NCBI GenBank assembly: GCA_016946835.1
Contig: JACVTC010000087.1
Coordinates: 570,001 to 632,500 of the forward strand
Direction of reading: 5' to 3'
From: Neocallimastix lanati (nom. inval.)
Lineage: Eukaryota > Neocallimastigomycota > Neocallimastigomycetes > Neocallimastigales > Neocallimastigaceae
Length of the DNA stretch: 62,500 bases
A program made the translations under genes and the position numbers. Below are positions 12,307 through 24,800 of the stretch, piece by piece; position 1 is the stretch's first letter, and each line of letters begins with the position of its first letter. The notes below the pieces were generated by a model. That model saw only the letters and a program-made list of their open reading frames with translations, was not told the origin of the DNA and did not search any database.

Positions 12307-13570
12307 TGTTAAAATTATTTTAAAAACAATTTGAAAAAATGAAAATAAAAAATATATATATTATATTTCCAATAAAAATTATAAATTAATATAAATAAAT
12401 ATAATTTTTTTTTCTTTTTAAAAAAAAATGTTAATTAAAAATATAATATTTAGATAATATATTATAAATAGATTATAAATTATATTAAATTATAATATGT
12501 ATACCTCTATTTAAATTTATGTTCTAAAGAATAAATAAAAAAAGTAACTATTATGCTTTAATTATTATAACTTTATTTATTTATTTTTATAAATTTATAA
12601 ACAATTATTTATAAAAGATTTGCAAAGAAAAAAAAGAAAAAAAAATTATCAATTTATGATATTTGACAATTTATAAAAATTTGACAATTTTATCGTGGTT
12701 GTTCATCATCACCAGTTAAAATAAAATAAAAAAAAAAATAAAAATAAAGAAAGTTTATTTCATAATAAATTATAAAATATTTATATATTATTATATATTA
12801 TTATATATTATATATTATTTAATAGTTTATATAATATTATTTAATAGTTAATTAATAGTTTATTAAATAATAATTTGATAATAATCAAAATTAAATAATA
12901 ATTCAATAATAATAATTTGATAATCAAAATTTAAAATATTTAAATAAAAATAAAATTTTATTTTTTTTCATCCATTATGGATAAATTAACTATAAAAAGA
13001 TTATCATTATTATTATGATGATTATTTTTTTTTTTTTATTTTTTTGACATTTACTCAATTCAATTGAATAAAAATAAAACAAATACTATTACAAATGTTT
13101 AAATGTTATTTAAAAAAAAAAAAATTGCATAAAGAGGTATTTACCTACTTTAATAATAATAACCATTATAAATTAGTAAAAAGAAAAATATATATATATA
13201 TATATACATATTTTTATATGTTATAATATTATTTTTTATTTAAATATTATTTTGAATAAAAAAAAATATATTTTAAAATATTCAAATTTGAAATTTAAAT
13301 ATATATTTTTTTTTATAAATTGTGGCACTGATTTTGAAATATTTATTTTAAAATTTAAATGATAATTTTATATTTTTAATATAAATACATTATATATATA
13401 TATCAAAACATGTTAAAAAAAAATTTTTTTAGTAATATATTAGTAAACCTTTATCTATTACTAATAATTATAAACTAAAATAATAATTAATGATGACAAT
13501 AATTATAATATTATTATTTATTATTATTATTTATTATTATTATTTTTTCTTTTATATATATATATATATA
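12307..13570. other. AT-rich spacer, possible stray exon
   Basis: Mostly A+T repeats. A short minus-strand island at about 12691-12716 would encode TGDDEQPR followed by TAA, like a C-terminal exon, but I find no acceptor AG just before it and no partner exons. A small inverted repeat TCCATTATGGA lies near 12970-12980. No gene is supported. Confidence 0.55.
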
Positions 13571-14795
13571 CTAGAAAAGAGAATACACTTCTTTTGCTAC
13601 GAAACTATTGCTACGAATTATTAAAAACTATTAATATATTGTATACATTAAAGCGCAAAAATACATTATAAATATATAAAGATAAAAAAATGTATAAATA
13701 AAAATGTATCAAATAAAAAAAAAAAATATTAAAAATAAATTTTAATAAAAAATAAAGTTAATTATGGTATTATATGGTATTATGATATGAATAGAGATTT
13801 TCCACCAAAAAAAAAAAATTTAATAAAAAAAAAAAAAAAGTTAACATCTGTAAAGTAGAGATAGTGTCGAGACCATTAAACTTTTCCTCGAAACAAAGAA
13901 AAATATTATCAAGAAATTCAATTTTTGTAGATTCGTTATGTAAAGAACGATTATTACTATATGTGTAAGATGTATTAGGAGGACTTGTATTAGATGTTCT
14001 TCTGCCACATTGGTTTGACGTTGACTCTCTTGGTTGGGAAGGGTTTTTTTTTTTATTATACTCATAAAAGAGTAACTCAAGAGAGTTACTAACGACTAGT
14101 GTAGTGCTGGTAAGGTAATCTGAAAGGCTTACTATAGATGGAGCATTAGACCCAGAACTTTTTAGTAGAAATACTTTTAAATGTCTCTATTTCCCCAATA
14201 TTGAATTGTAGCTCATCTATAGCTAAAATTCCACCAAGAAGGAACATAAAAATATATTCATTAATTTGCTTTTTTTTTCACAATCTAAAATAGATAAGTA
14301 GGAAGACTATAAAGGTAAATTCCTTATTTTACTTCCAAAGCATATTGAAAAGGTCATTGATGAAATCTAATGATTTCAATCTAGCAATTGAAAAACTGGA
14401 ACATCCAAATATCCAATAGATAAAATGACTGACCGCCTTTACCACAACATGGGAAGCATTTAGGATAATTGATATAGTACATATATCTACATTTTAAACG
14501 TAATATCCAATTAAATCCTAGACTAAACTTAGTGTATTTACAGCTAAGATTGAATAAAGTTCATGTGTAAATGAGTTTTGATTTATCATAAAAAGTTCCT
14601 TGAATACCTTGTTTTGTAGAAATATCAGATAAATATACTTCAATAATAGCACTAAACTTTTGTTTAATAAAATTTTTTTTTTCTGGATGTTTCCAAATAG
14701 AATACGAGATTCTTTAGCCTTAAGAATATTTACCCATAGTAAGGATATTTTTAATAAAATCTTTAATGATACAATTAGAATTAACATAATTCATT
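13571..14795 (-). pseudogene. Decayed LINE reverse transcriptase relative
   Basis: The 3' end keeps the AAGTGTATTCTCTT motif found at the ends of the two better LINE copies (here 13577-13590 as its complement). Recognisable blocks in the same order follow: the segment around 14230-14245 encoding the LLGG region, the zinc-finger Cys block near 14440-14460, and the IKDL segment near 14750-14775. Stops and frameshifts break every frame, leaving fragments of 60-90 residues. It is clearly older or from a diverged subfamily compared with the copies at 7760-9524 and 60368-62120. No target duplication or poly(A) tail is visible. Confidence 0.75.
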
Positions 14796-15949
14796 ATAAT
14801 TATTTATTAAGTAATAATAACTATTAAATTGTTTAATTTTTTTTTTGCATTGATCTTATCCTTGATTTCATTAATTTTTTGTGTCAATTTCATAGAAATC
14901 ATTCTTTATAAAATACGAACTAAATTAATTCCATTAATACTATATTTATATTGTTTTTTTGTATAGTTTCAATAAAAAAAAATTTAATATTGAAAATTGA
15001 TAAAAATAAAATATTTAATAAAAACTGAAATTTTTACAATTATCTTTACTCTATATATAATTATAAAAGAAAGAATAAAAATTATATTATAAAATAGATA
15101 TGCCCTTAATAAAAATGTATTTTTAAAATTTATATACATTAATATAAATCAAAAAAAAAAAAAAAAAAAAAAAAAATAAAATAAACAATTATTACATATA
15201 ATTTCTATATCCCTACTTCCTAAATCCCCACTAAATAAAAAATTTTAACACAAAAATGCTTCAAACAATTCATGAAATATTTATTTTTTATATATTTTTT
15301 TTTTATTAGATTGAATTAATTACAATTTAATTAATTTTAACGTATATTTTTATATGTAAAAATATTACGATCATATTAATTAAATTATCTATTATATTAT
15401 ATTAAATTATATAATAATTAATGGTTTAAATGATAGTGTATAAATGCTAAAACGTTATAATTTCGTATTTAATATTTATAATTAAATAACAAAAAAATTT
15501 TTTTTTTTTTTTTGTTTATCATATATTAATTACAATTATTCTCATAATTAGTATTAGAATAATTATTCCATTAATTTCAATTTTAGTTTGCTTTTTTTTT
15601 TTTCTTTTCGATTTTTTTTTTTTTTCTTTTAGATTTTTTTTTTGTCTTAATCTTCTATAATATTAATATTATATTTCTTGTATTTCTTTTCGATATTATT
15701 ACCTTACTTTAAAAAGCATTAAGATAATAATTTCTAACTTCTTTTTTTTTGGATTTTTTTTTTTTTTGCTTTTTTTTTTCCTTTTTTTCTTTTTTTTTTT
15801 TTTTTTTTTTTGATTTTTTTGCTTGTTTCTTTTTTTTTTGCTTTATTTATCTTGGTTTTTTTTTTTTAATTTTTTGTTTTTGTTCTGTTCATTTTTTTTT
15901 GGTTATAAATCTTTTTCATTTTCTTTCAAATCATTAAAACTGAATGCAT
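14796..15949. other. AT-rich spacer with a long pyrimidine tract
   Basis: From 15593 to about 15915 the plus strand is nearly all T with scattered C and G, that is, purine-rich on the transporter strand just downstream of its stop codon. An A run lies at 15149-15176. A 62-residue all-Phe frame here is an artefact of the T tract. No gene seen. Confidence 0.7.
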
Positions 15950-17467
15950 TTAAGCCTTACCAGCCATCTTAGCATCCATTTCATCAATACTAAGACCCTT
16001 ACATTCAATAACATAGAATTGAGAGTAAATCCAAGCAAGGAGACAAGCAGCTGCGAAAAGAAGGAAAGTTCTGGTTGACCAGGCCTTCATAAGAGCTGGA
16101 CCAACGAAAGCAATAATCCAATTGTTTAAGAAGTTAGAAACAGTACCAACAGCAGAACCCTTAACTCTGACACGGAGTGGGAAAACTTCAGCTTGGTAGA
16201 CCCATGGGACTGGACCCCAAGTCCAGGCGAAGGAGAAGACGAATAAGAAGACAGAGGCGACAGCAAGGTATTGCCAGACTTTACCATTCTTAGTTTGAGT
16301 TGAGCAAGCCCAAGTAGAAATGTGGAAGACCATCATCATAAGAGCACCGACAACTAATAAAGTCTTACGACCTAATCTTTCAATACCCCACATACCTGGG
16401 AAAGTAGAAACGAAGTTGACAAAGTTGTTGACAATTGGAAGAACGACAGTAGACATGAACTTAGAGAAACCGATTTCATCGTAAATTTGTGATTGGTAGT
16501 ACATAATAACGTTAATACCGGTCCATTGTTGGAAGAGTTGCATTAAGAAAGTAATGAAGGTACGACGACGAATGACAGGACTGAAAAGTTCACCGAAGGA
16601 AGAAGAACCAGCAGCACGAGTAGCAGCGACATCTTCTTGAATAGCCTTAAGTTCACTTTGGACAAGTTCATCACTAGTAGAGGCAGCGTTAAGTTTGGCT
16701 AAAACTTCAACAGCTTCTTCATCACGATCCTTAGAACATAACCAACGTGGAGACTTTGGAAGGAAACTCATAAGGATGGCAAGACCAAGACCTGGAATAA
16801 CTTGGAATAAGAGAGCAAATCTCCATTCAAAGTTAGGAACTTCTTTCCAAATATCATCTCTTTTTTCACCTAAACCATCTGGAGTAGAATTAGTGTAGTA
16901 CCAAACAATGGAGTTAATGATGGCAGCAACAATAATACCGAAAGTAGTCATAAGTTGGTAGCAAGAAGAAAGAGTACCTCTAATCTTTGCTGGAGCAACT
17001 TCGGAAATATAGGTTGGACAAAGGACACCATTACAACCAATAGAAAGACCAGTGATAAGACGACCGATGGCAATCATAATCCAAGAACGTATAGAAACAC
17101 CTTGAATGATAGCACCACAAGTGAAAATACAGGCACCAATCATAATAGTTCTTTGACGACCGTACTTTTCACCAAGGTAAGTAGCCATAAGAGCACCACA
17201 AAGAGCACCAAGAACGAAACTAGATGTAATAACACCTTCAAGAGTAGCCTTGTTATTAGCTTCATTTAACTTACGGTACATCATCTTTGCCTTATCAGTA
17301 GTTTGCTTACCATTTTCATCAAGGGCATCACCATTCCAATTGTGGAATTTGAAGAAAATACGGAAGGCGTCCATAACAAGAACGACGTTCATAACACCGA
17401 CTTCATAACCGAAAAGAAGACCTCCAAATGAGGCAGTAAGCGCAACTAAAAATTGAAATTTGTTCAT
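15950..17467 (-). CDS. MFS sugar porter (hexose/pentose transporter family)
   Basis: A 505-residue, intronless plasma-membrane sugar transporter of the sugar porter family (major facilitator superfamily) with about 12 membrane segments. Visible motifs in order: GEKYGRQR in the loop between helices 2 and 3 (99-106), GRLITGLSIG (135-144), EVAPAKIRG (156-164), PKSPRW after helix 6 (237-242), QQWTGIN in helix 7 (313-319), GRKTLL (366-371), PVPWVYQAEVFPLRVR (419-434), and the C-terminal ECKGLS (488-493). The usual PESPRWL and PETKG signatures are altered to PKSPRWL and IECKG, and a charged insert follows helix 1 (41-70). Length is typical. Codons are markedly richer in G/C than the spacers and than the Asn-rich gene, as in a highly expressed gene. 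In an anaerobic gut fungus it would import sugars released from fibre. Substrate cannot be told from sequence. Confidence 0.93.
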   Translation of the reverse strand: MNKFQFLVALTASFGGLLFGYEVGVMNVVLVMDAFRIFFKFHNWNGDALDENGKQTTDKAKMMYRKLNEANNKATLEGVITSSFVLGALCGALMATYLGEKYGRQRTIMIGACIFTCGAIIQGVSIRSWIMIAIGRLITGLSIGCNGVLCPTYISEVAPAKIRGTLSSCYQLMTTFGIIVAAIINSIVWYYTNSTPDGLGEKRDDIWKEVPNFEWRFALLFQVIPGLGLAILMSFLPKSPRWLCSKDRDEEAVEVLAKLNAASTSDELVQSELKAIQEDVAATRAAGSSSFGELFSPVIRRRTFITFLMQLFQQWTGINVIMYYQSQIYDEIGFSKFMSTVVLPIVNNFVNFVSTFPGMWGIERLGRKTLLVVGALMMMVFHISTWACSTQTKNGKVWQYLAVASVFLFVFSFAWTWGPVPWVYQAEVFPLRVRVKGSAVGTVSNFLNNWIIAFVGPALMKAWSTRTFLLFAAACLLAWIYSQFYVIECKGLSIDEMDAKMAGKA

Positions 17468-17889
17468 TTTTTCTTATTAGAAAAAAAAATTTAAACTTAA
17501 CTTAATAATATATAATAAACAAAAGTTTATTGAAGATTTAAATTTCGAAATATTTTCAATCCTTTTATACAAAAACCGAAATTTATGTTTAAAAAATTAT
17601 AGGATTAAAATAAATAAAATATATATTATTTAATATACTCTAATATATTACTTGTTTACTGTTTGAGTAATATTGATGAAATAGAAAGTCAATAAAAATT
17701 CAATTAACCCTTAATTTTAATTTTAATTTAATATATTATTTCATAATATACTAATAAAATAAAAAATTACATTAAAGAAATATATATATATTGTAATTTT
17801 ATTGGTTGATTTCTATAAATAAATGTATTTGTTACACAATAATTATTTATTTTTGTTTTTGGTTTTTTTAAATTTTTTATGAATTTTTA
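17468..17889. other. Upstream region of the sugar porter
   Basis: AT-rich spacer immediately 5' of the transporter start; it should hold its promoter, but I can identify no specific element. No gene seen. Confidence 0.5.
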
Positions 17890-18590
17890 TTCAATCTATA
17901 CTTTACACATTTATATTTTAACTACTAATTTTATTCTATTTTATTTATTTTATTTTTATTAATACTTTTATATTTTATAGTACTTTACTATTTATTTTAT
18001 TTTATTTTATTTTATTTTATTTTATTTTATTTTATTTTATTTTATTTTATTTTATTTTATTTTATTTTATTTTATTTTATTTTATTTTATTTTATTTTAT
18101 TTTATTAAATCTGTACTTTATATTTATATTTCTACTATTTATTTTATTTTATTTTATTTTATTTTATTTTATTTTATTTTATTTTATATTATTTTATATT
18201 ATTTTATATTATTTTATTTTATTTTATTTTATTTTATTTTATTTTATTTTATTTTATTTTATTTTATTTTATTTTATTTTATTCAATCTGTACTTATATT
18301 TATATTCTACTATTTATTTTATTTTATTTTATTTTATTTTATTTTATTTTATTTTATTTTATTTTATTTTATTTTATTTTATTTTATTTTATTTTATTTT
18401 ATTTTATTCAATCTGTACTTTATATTTAATATTCTACTATTTATTTTATTTTATTTTATTTTATTTTATTTTATTTTATTTTATTTTATTTTATTTTATT
18501 TTATTTTATTTTATTTTATTTTATTTTATTTTGACTCAATCTATACTTCATATTCATATATCAACTATTTTATTTTTATTTAATAAAATC
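17890..18590 (+). repeat. Minisatellite with expanded TTTTA tracts
   Basis: Four long TTTTA pentamer tracts (about 17990-18106, 18142-18286, 18315-18408, 18444-18532) are separated by near-copies of a 34-bp core beginning CAATCTGTACTTTATATT and ending CTACTATTTA, with degraded cores at both edges (17893 and 18535). The second tract carries an interruption of TATAT type. The same core, reverse-complemented and with only a few pentamers between copies, forms the array at 24793-25244. Confidence 0.92.
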
Positions 18591-19485
18591 CGTATATATT
18601 TAGTAGAAATTAATTAACAGAAATTAATTTAAATAATTATTCTATTATTTAAACTTTTAAAAAAAATATAAAATGAAATTAAAATTAAAATTAAAAATTA
18701 TTAAATTAAAAAAAGGGTTTTAAAAATAATGGAAAAATAAAATGTAACAGTAAAAAAAAAAATACTTTTTATTATTATTTTTAATTTTATTTTTTATTTT
18801 TTTTTTTAAACTTTAAATATTAATATAAATTTCTCTTAAATTTTCTCTGAATTATTATAAATTTTGAACAATTTATAAAAATATGTATATAATAAACATT
18901 AAAATAAAAGAACAAAAAAAAAAAAATATATATATATATATAATAAACATTAAATAAAATAATTAAATATACATTTAATATAAATATATAAAAAAATATT
19001 CAATCAGAAGGAATGAATTACAATTTACTTTTAGGAGATATTAATATTTAATATATAAATAAAAAACATATATATATATATTTTTAATTTTGATCTTTTT
19101 ATTAACAGCTCAACCCTTAAAAAATTAGAACTTATTTATTTTTAAATTGATATAATTATAAATATATTTTATATTATAATAATCTATAATTATAATTATT
19201 AATAAAATTTTTACAATAATATTAGAATTAAAATAATAAAATATAAAAAATATTTATAATTATATCAATTTAAAAACAATAAGAATAAAAATATTAAAAT
19301 AAAAAATATAATTAATTATTAAAACTTTATAACATATAATTATATATATATATTAATTCAATATATAGTATGAAAATAATTGCATATAAAAATTTATATT
19401 GTCATTGTCATTGTAATTGTTTTTAAATTAATAAAATTATGAATAAATATAATTATTTGAATTAGGTAAATTTAGCTATTAATTG
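18591..19485. other. AT-rich spacer, no gene seen
   Basis: A+T-only sequence with an A run near 18915-18925 and TA patches. Nothing coding seen. Confidence 0.75.
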
Positions 19486-19694
19486 ACATCAATATTAATA
19501 TGATATTTTAATATTTATAATTATTATTTCTACATCAATATTAATATGATATTTTAATATTTATAATTATTATTTCTACATCAATATTAATATGATATTT
19601 TAATATTTATAATTATTATTTCTACTTTATAATTATTATTTCTACATCAATATTAATATGATATTTTAATATTTATAATTATTATTTCTACAAG
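19484..19694 (+). repeat. 46-bp tandem repeat, four copies
   Basis: A unit beginning ACATCAATATTAATATGATA and ending ATTATTTCT repeats four times with almost no change. A partial unit (TTTATAATTATTATTTCTAC, 19624-19643) lies between copies 3 and 4. Confidence 0.9.
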
Positions 19695-20587
19695 TTTAAT
19701 TATTATATTTATTAATAAAATGGGTTCACATAATATACTATATACGTTATATTGATAATAAAATTAGTTGTCAAAAATATGATCAAAATACATATTAATA
19801 GATTAAAAAAATATATATATATGATCAAAATACGTAGTTTTGAATAAAATAAAAATAATAATAATAATAATAATAATAAATTTTTTGAACCTAATTTACA
19901 ACTATTTTACCATATAAAACAAAAGCATAAAATAATATGTTATTTTTCCAACATAAAAAAAATTAATAAATAGATCCTTATGTTTAAAAATGTGATTAAT
20001 TATATTCATTATTACTTTATATTAACCATATATATTTTAATTTCAACCTTCATTGTATTTTAATCATTTTTATAATTATTATATTTTACTATTAATTTAT
20101 ATCAACCTTTATTGTATTTCAATTTTTATAATTATTATTGTATTTCAATTTTTATAATTATTATTTCCACTAAGTTTTATCATTATATTTTAATATTTAT
20201 ATTTAGAAAAAAAAATATTTAACTATATGTTTATTATTTGTAACAAAATTTTATTAATATAAATAAAGTTTTTATCAAATCTATAATTTTTTATTTTCAA
20301 TTCTATTTATATAAATTAATATATGATATAACCCTAGAAAGTATTGTTGGAGTTAATTTATATAAATTTATTAAACTATTATTCAATTATTTATTTAAAT
20401 TTATTATTACATATATTTATTCAAAGTAAAAATATTAATAATTTATTATACATTTTAAAACAATCTCTCACACTTTTCTTAATTTAGTGTGTTATTTGAT
20501 TATAATTAACCATTTAATGAGTTGTTCTTGTGATTAAAATAAACTGTTTATAATTAAAACATTGATTTATGTTATAAATTTTACTAT
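19695..20587. other. AT-rich spacer, no gene seen
   Basis: A+T-rich spacer with an AAT microsatellite near 19851-19879. Nothing coding seen. Confidence 0.75.
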
Positions 20588-21040
20588 TTTATATTATTTA
20601 TTATTTATTATTTATTATTTATTATTTATTATTTATTATTTATTATTTATTATTTATTATTTATTATTTATTATTTATTATTTATTATTTATTATTTATT
20701 ATTTATTATTTATTATTTATTATTTATTATTTATTATTTATTATTTATTATTTATTATTTATTATTTATTATTTATTATTTATTATTTATTATTTAATTA
20801 TTTAATTATTTAATTATTTAATTATTTAATTATTTATTATTTATTATTTAATTATTTAATTATTTAATTATTTAATTATTTAATTATTTAATTATTTAAT
20901 TATTTAATTATTTATTATTTATTATTTATTATTTATTATTTATTATTTATTATTTATTATTTAATTATTTAATTATTTAATTATTTAATTATTTAATTAT
21001 TTATTATTTAATTATTTATTCTTTAATTATTTATTATTTG
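20588..21040 (+). repeat. ATTATTT heptamer / AATTATTT octamer microsatellite
   Basis: About 200 bp of the heptamer ATTATTT (20590-20792) pass into alternating blocks of the octamer ATTATTTA and the heptamer up to about 21035. The 83-residue frame over the first part is purely the repeat. Confidence 0.95.
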
Positions 21041-21262
21041 CTAAAGAAGCGGTAAACCAATTTAAAAATATTTTAATTGCATAAATTAATTCGACAATGA
21101 ATAATGATATATCTGAATCCTTTTGATATATTAAAGTTTCCAGTTGATTGTTTAATTCATTCTTTTTTTATATATGTTTAATTTATAAAGGAATATTAAT
21201 TTATTTATAAATAATTATATATATATATTCTGTTAGTTGGTTAGTAAAGGCCTTAAATAATC

Positions 21263-21302
<40 letters not shown>

Positions 21303-21321
21303 TTAATTAAGATGAACTTAA
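21041..21321. other. AT-rich spacer with T tract
   Basis: Spacer between the microsatellite and the dispersed repeat, with a T run at 21266-21301. No gene seen. Confidence 0.7.
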
Positions 21322-21620
21322 TTATGAACTTTATTATGTTCATTTTCGAACCAGGGAGTTAGTACGAAACTTTATTGGTTAGGTTATATTGGTCTTACTT
21401 CAAAGGGAAATTACGAACTGGATAAGCATTCGGAGGAGTAGTACTAGTAAAATTCTAAGCAATAATATGCATGTCAAAGCGCCAATGCTAAAACACTCAC
21501 TAAGGTCGTCCAGTAGAAACAATTCTGCCTTTGTAAAAAGGAAGTGTGTGACTACCTCAATATTCCCATAACTCCTGAGGATGGGGGACTGAAACTAGGA
21601 GTGGTACACATCAGAAATAA
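21322..21620 (+). repeat. Dispersed retroposon-like repeat, copy 2
   Basis: Diverged partner of 1566-1830 in the opposite orientation. Shared blocks include GCAATAATATGCATG (21459-21473), GACTACCTCAATA near 21549-21561, and the terminal GTGGTACACATCAGAAAT followed by an A run (21611-21630). Identity is patchy, so the copies are old or from different subfamilies. A 60-residue frame across it is not conserved in copy 1 and I do not call it a gene. Confidence 0.6.
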
Positions 21621-21630
21621 AAAAAAAAAT

Positions 21631-22437
21631 TAAATTCATTTACATATTTTTTTTTTATATTCAAATATTTTTATTGCATTTTTATTAGGTCATTCAAAGA
21701 AATATTCTATCTTATTACAAACGAACAAACGAACTAGAAATAATTAATAATATTTATTTTTATTTTTATTTTGATATTTATCAGTTTAATTTTAAAAGAT
21801 AAACTACTCTGAATCTAGTTCGTTTCGCAATCGTGCATTTCGCAATTGTGTATTTCCCAATGTGGCGTGTTTTCGTATGTTACTTTTTTAAATTATTAAA
21901 TAAATAATATATGTTCTTTTTTTATACATATAATTTATTAATATTAAATTGTAAAATAATTTTTTATACTACTTTTTTAGTAGAATATATTATTATTTCT
22001 TTTGAAATGGTTATTTAATAATATTTAATTGAAAAAATAATATATTATTATTTCTTTTAATATAGTATTTATTTATATATTTATTTATGATTGTATAGAA
22101 TATCTTAAAAATGTATGGCTTTATTTTAAAAAAATTATACGCTATTAAACTTCTAACCCATATTTCTCTGAATTATATTTCGCCAATTGGAGTATAGATA
22201 TAAATAAACGAATGAATAAATAAATAAAAATTCAAAATAATTTATTTTAAAGATGTTTTTATTCATTATTAATAATATTTAATTTAAATTTTAAAAATTC
22301 CTTTTATAATGAAATTTATTCCTAAAAAACCTATCTATGCTTTTATAATTAATTAAGAATTCTGGATAATTATCAAATAAAGTTTATTATTTTTATTTGA
22401 TATATTTTATTTGTTTTTATTTCTTTTTTCTTTTTCT

Positions 22438-22494
<57 letters not shown>

Positions 22495-22740
22495 ATATAT
22501 ATTTATTATCTCAATGAAAATTTTATCTATTTATTCATTTATTATTTCTTCTTTTTTGTAAAAAAATTTTTTTTTTTATTTTCGGTTTGTATTAAATTTA
22601 TAACATCTTTCAATTAGAAAGTTCTGAAAAGTTGATATTGTTATTATATTTTATAGCTATCGCTAATGCTATCTATTCATCCTTAATTGATATTTATTTG
22701 TCTTATTTTTTAAATATTTAATACAACTATAATTATTACA
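21631..22740. other. AT-rich spacer with long T tract
   Basis: Spacer with a T run of about 50 bases (22440-22490). No gene seen; the 68-residue frame over the T tract is an artefact. Confidence 0.75.
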
Positions 22741-24540
22741 ATTTTGACAACCTGGAAGAAAATAATGAAAATTTAAATGATATAAGGAGTAAAAATGAAA
22801 GTATGTTAGGAAGTGTCGTGGATAATGAAAGAAACAACGTGATGAACAATTTATAATTTAATATCTTAAATGACGACAGAAATAATATGAATATTACAAA
22901 AAATACAGACCCAAATTCAGAAGATTTAATATTAAAACTAAGTAGTACTAAAAGTAATGTAGATGTTCATTCAATGAATACCAATGAACACGGTATTAAT
23001 AACAATAATAATAATGAACGTATTGAATTAAATCCAAAAATAAACAACAATAACAAAGAAAGCAGTTTAAATGACACTTATATAGTAAATAAGGAGATAA
23101 ACATTAACATTAATAAGATAAGAAAAGATAAGAAAAAATGGTTTCAACCAGTAAACGATGAATTAATGAACATGAAAATTTTAAAAATATATGAGTTTGT
23201 AATAAAGATCCCAAAGAATGCAAATTCAATCTCCGCAAAATAGGTATCTATATATATAAATACAATTCAGATAACATAATAGATAAAAGAAAGGCAAAAT
23301 TAGTCAGTCTAGGATATAAACAAAAACACAGAATTGACTATCATAAAACTTTCTCACCAAAAACGAGACCAGACTCGCTAAGACTAATTGCTATATTAGT
23401 TTCACAATATAATTTCAACATTCATCAAATAGATGTAAAAGCAGCATATCTAAAGGCTAAACTTGATGAAGAAATTTATATACAAATACCAGATGGTGCA
23501 GAAGGATACAAAAGAAAAATTTTGAAAATTCAAAAGAGTGTTATATGGTTTAAAGCAATCTGGACGCTTATGGAATGAAACCTTGGACAGCGAACTAATG
23601 AAAATTGGTTTAACAAAGATAAGTTAAATAATATAATTTGTTTATTAAGAGTATATATTGATGATATTCTCATCACTGGTATTAAAAACGAAATTAAAAA
23701 AAAACCAAACAATTATTAAAAGAAAGATTCAATGTCATAGACGTTGGAGAAGTAGACAAGATTATAGGAATAAAATTTGTCAAACAGAAAGATGGATACA
23801 TATTACACCGAGAAAGGTATGTCAAGAGCATACCCTGAAAATTTAGAAAAGAAAAATGCAAAGTAATTCAAATCATGATCCCAGAAAGGATAGAAGAATT
23901 AAAGAAAAAACCATTTAATGCAACAAAATACAAACAACCAATAGGAAGTTTACTATATTTAGGAGTATAAACAAGACTTGACATTCTATTCGCAGCTAGT
24001 AAAGAAAGTCAAAGGATCTTACGAAGAGTGGTTCAATCTACCAAAAATTTTTAGGTACTTAAGAAGTAAAGAAAATTTTGGTTTAAAATCTACTAGAGAC
24101 TTAACATTAAATGTTTACGTAGATGCAGATTTCGGAGGAGACGAAGAAACTCCCAGATCCACAACAAGATTTATAATTTTAATAGGAGGCTGCCCCGTAT
24201 CATGGTATTCAAAATTATAAAGATGTGTTTCAGTGTCTATTGTGGAAAGTGAGTATTACCTACTAGATGATGCTCAGGTGTATGTTTGTGGTATGAAAAT
24301 GTATTAGATGAATTAGGATTAAACTGTAAATATATTGAAATAAATGTTGACAATAAAGCAGCAACTTACAATAGCGAAAATGAAACAATCAATCCAAAAT
24401 CTATGCATATTGACATAAAGTATTATCGCATAAAAGAACTTGTAAAATCTAATAAGAAAGGTTTGATTTACATAAAGTCACTGAAAACTTAGCTGATGGA
24501 TTTACCAAATATTTAAATACTAACTCTATGAAAAAGTTTA
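22741..24540 (+). pseudogene. Ty1/copia-type retrotransposon pol, dead
   Basis: Pieces of a copia polyprotein lie in order. First comes a hydrophilic linker and the start of the reverse transcriptase (22887-23243, ending at a TAG where the family has a conserved Trp). The reverse transcriptase core follows at 23285-23530, with the catalytic YIDD at 23654-23665, the thumb at 23700-23860, a GSLLYLG segment near 23943-23966, and RNase H with a DADFGG block at about 24121-24138. An RNase H C-terminal part occupies 24240-24500. At least five stops or frameshifts interrupt it. Gag, protease and integrase are absent, so the element is 5'-truncated as well as decayed. It lies on the opposite strand to the gypsy element. 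Confidence 0.9.
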
Positions 24541-24580
24541 GGGAGTCTATATTATATGAATTTTAAGATGCTAAACTTTC

Positions 24581-24800
24581 GGAGGAGTGTTAGAAATAAA
24601 GTTCATCATAATTAATTAATGCTTAGATTAAATGTGTCTTTTCAAAATAAATGAAAGCTGATTGAAATCTTGAGGTCACTAAAAATACTAAATAATATCA
24701 CTAAAGAATAAACTTTACAATTATTATAATTTTAATGAATAAAAAATAATAAAAAAAAATAAACATATAAAAATATAATAAAATAACATAACTAAAATAA
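24581..24800 (+). other. Polypurine tract and start of copia 3' LTR (remnant)
   Basis: GGAGGAG at 24581-24587 directly precedes TGTTAGAAAT at 24588. This is the usual layout of a copia polypurine tract followed by an LTR beginning with TG. The right end of the LTR is not identified; the sequence runs into the minisatellite at 24793. No matching 5' LTR is seen. Confidence 0.6.

Noticed and set aside
12691-12716. Possible C-terminal exon TGDDEQPR on the minus strand
   Set aside because: No acceptor AG directly before it and no partner exons found.
15749-15937. Phe-rich 62-residue frame
   Set aside because: Translation of a long T tract with scattered C and G; no homology or start context.
17890-18590. 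CRISPR-like alternation of cores and tracts
   Set aside because: The tracts between cores are pure TTTTA microsatellite, not unique spacers, and the genome is eukaryotic.
20562-20813. Repetitive 83-residue open frame
   Set aside because: Translation of an ATTATTT heptamer array.
21322-21400. Possible tRNA-derived SINE head (GGTTCGAA on the minus strand near 21350)
   Set aside because: No matching A box at proper distance and the motif is not kept in the other copy; it is also on the wrong strand for the inferred 3' A tail.
21389-21571. 60-residue frame in the dispersed repeat
   Set aside because: Not conserved in the partner copy at 1566-1830.
23530-23712. 60-residue minus-strand frame
   Set aside because: Antisense of the dead copia reverse transcriptase.
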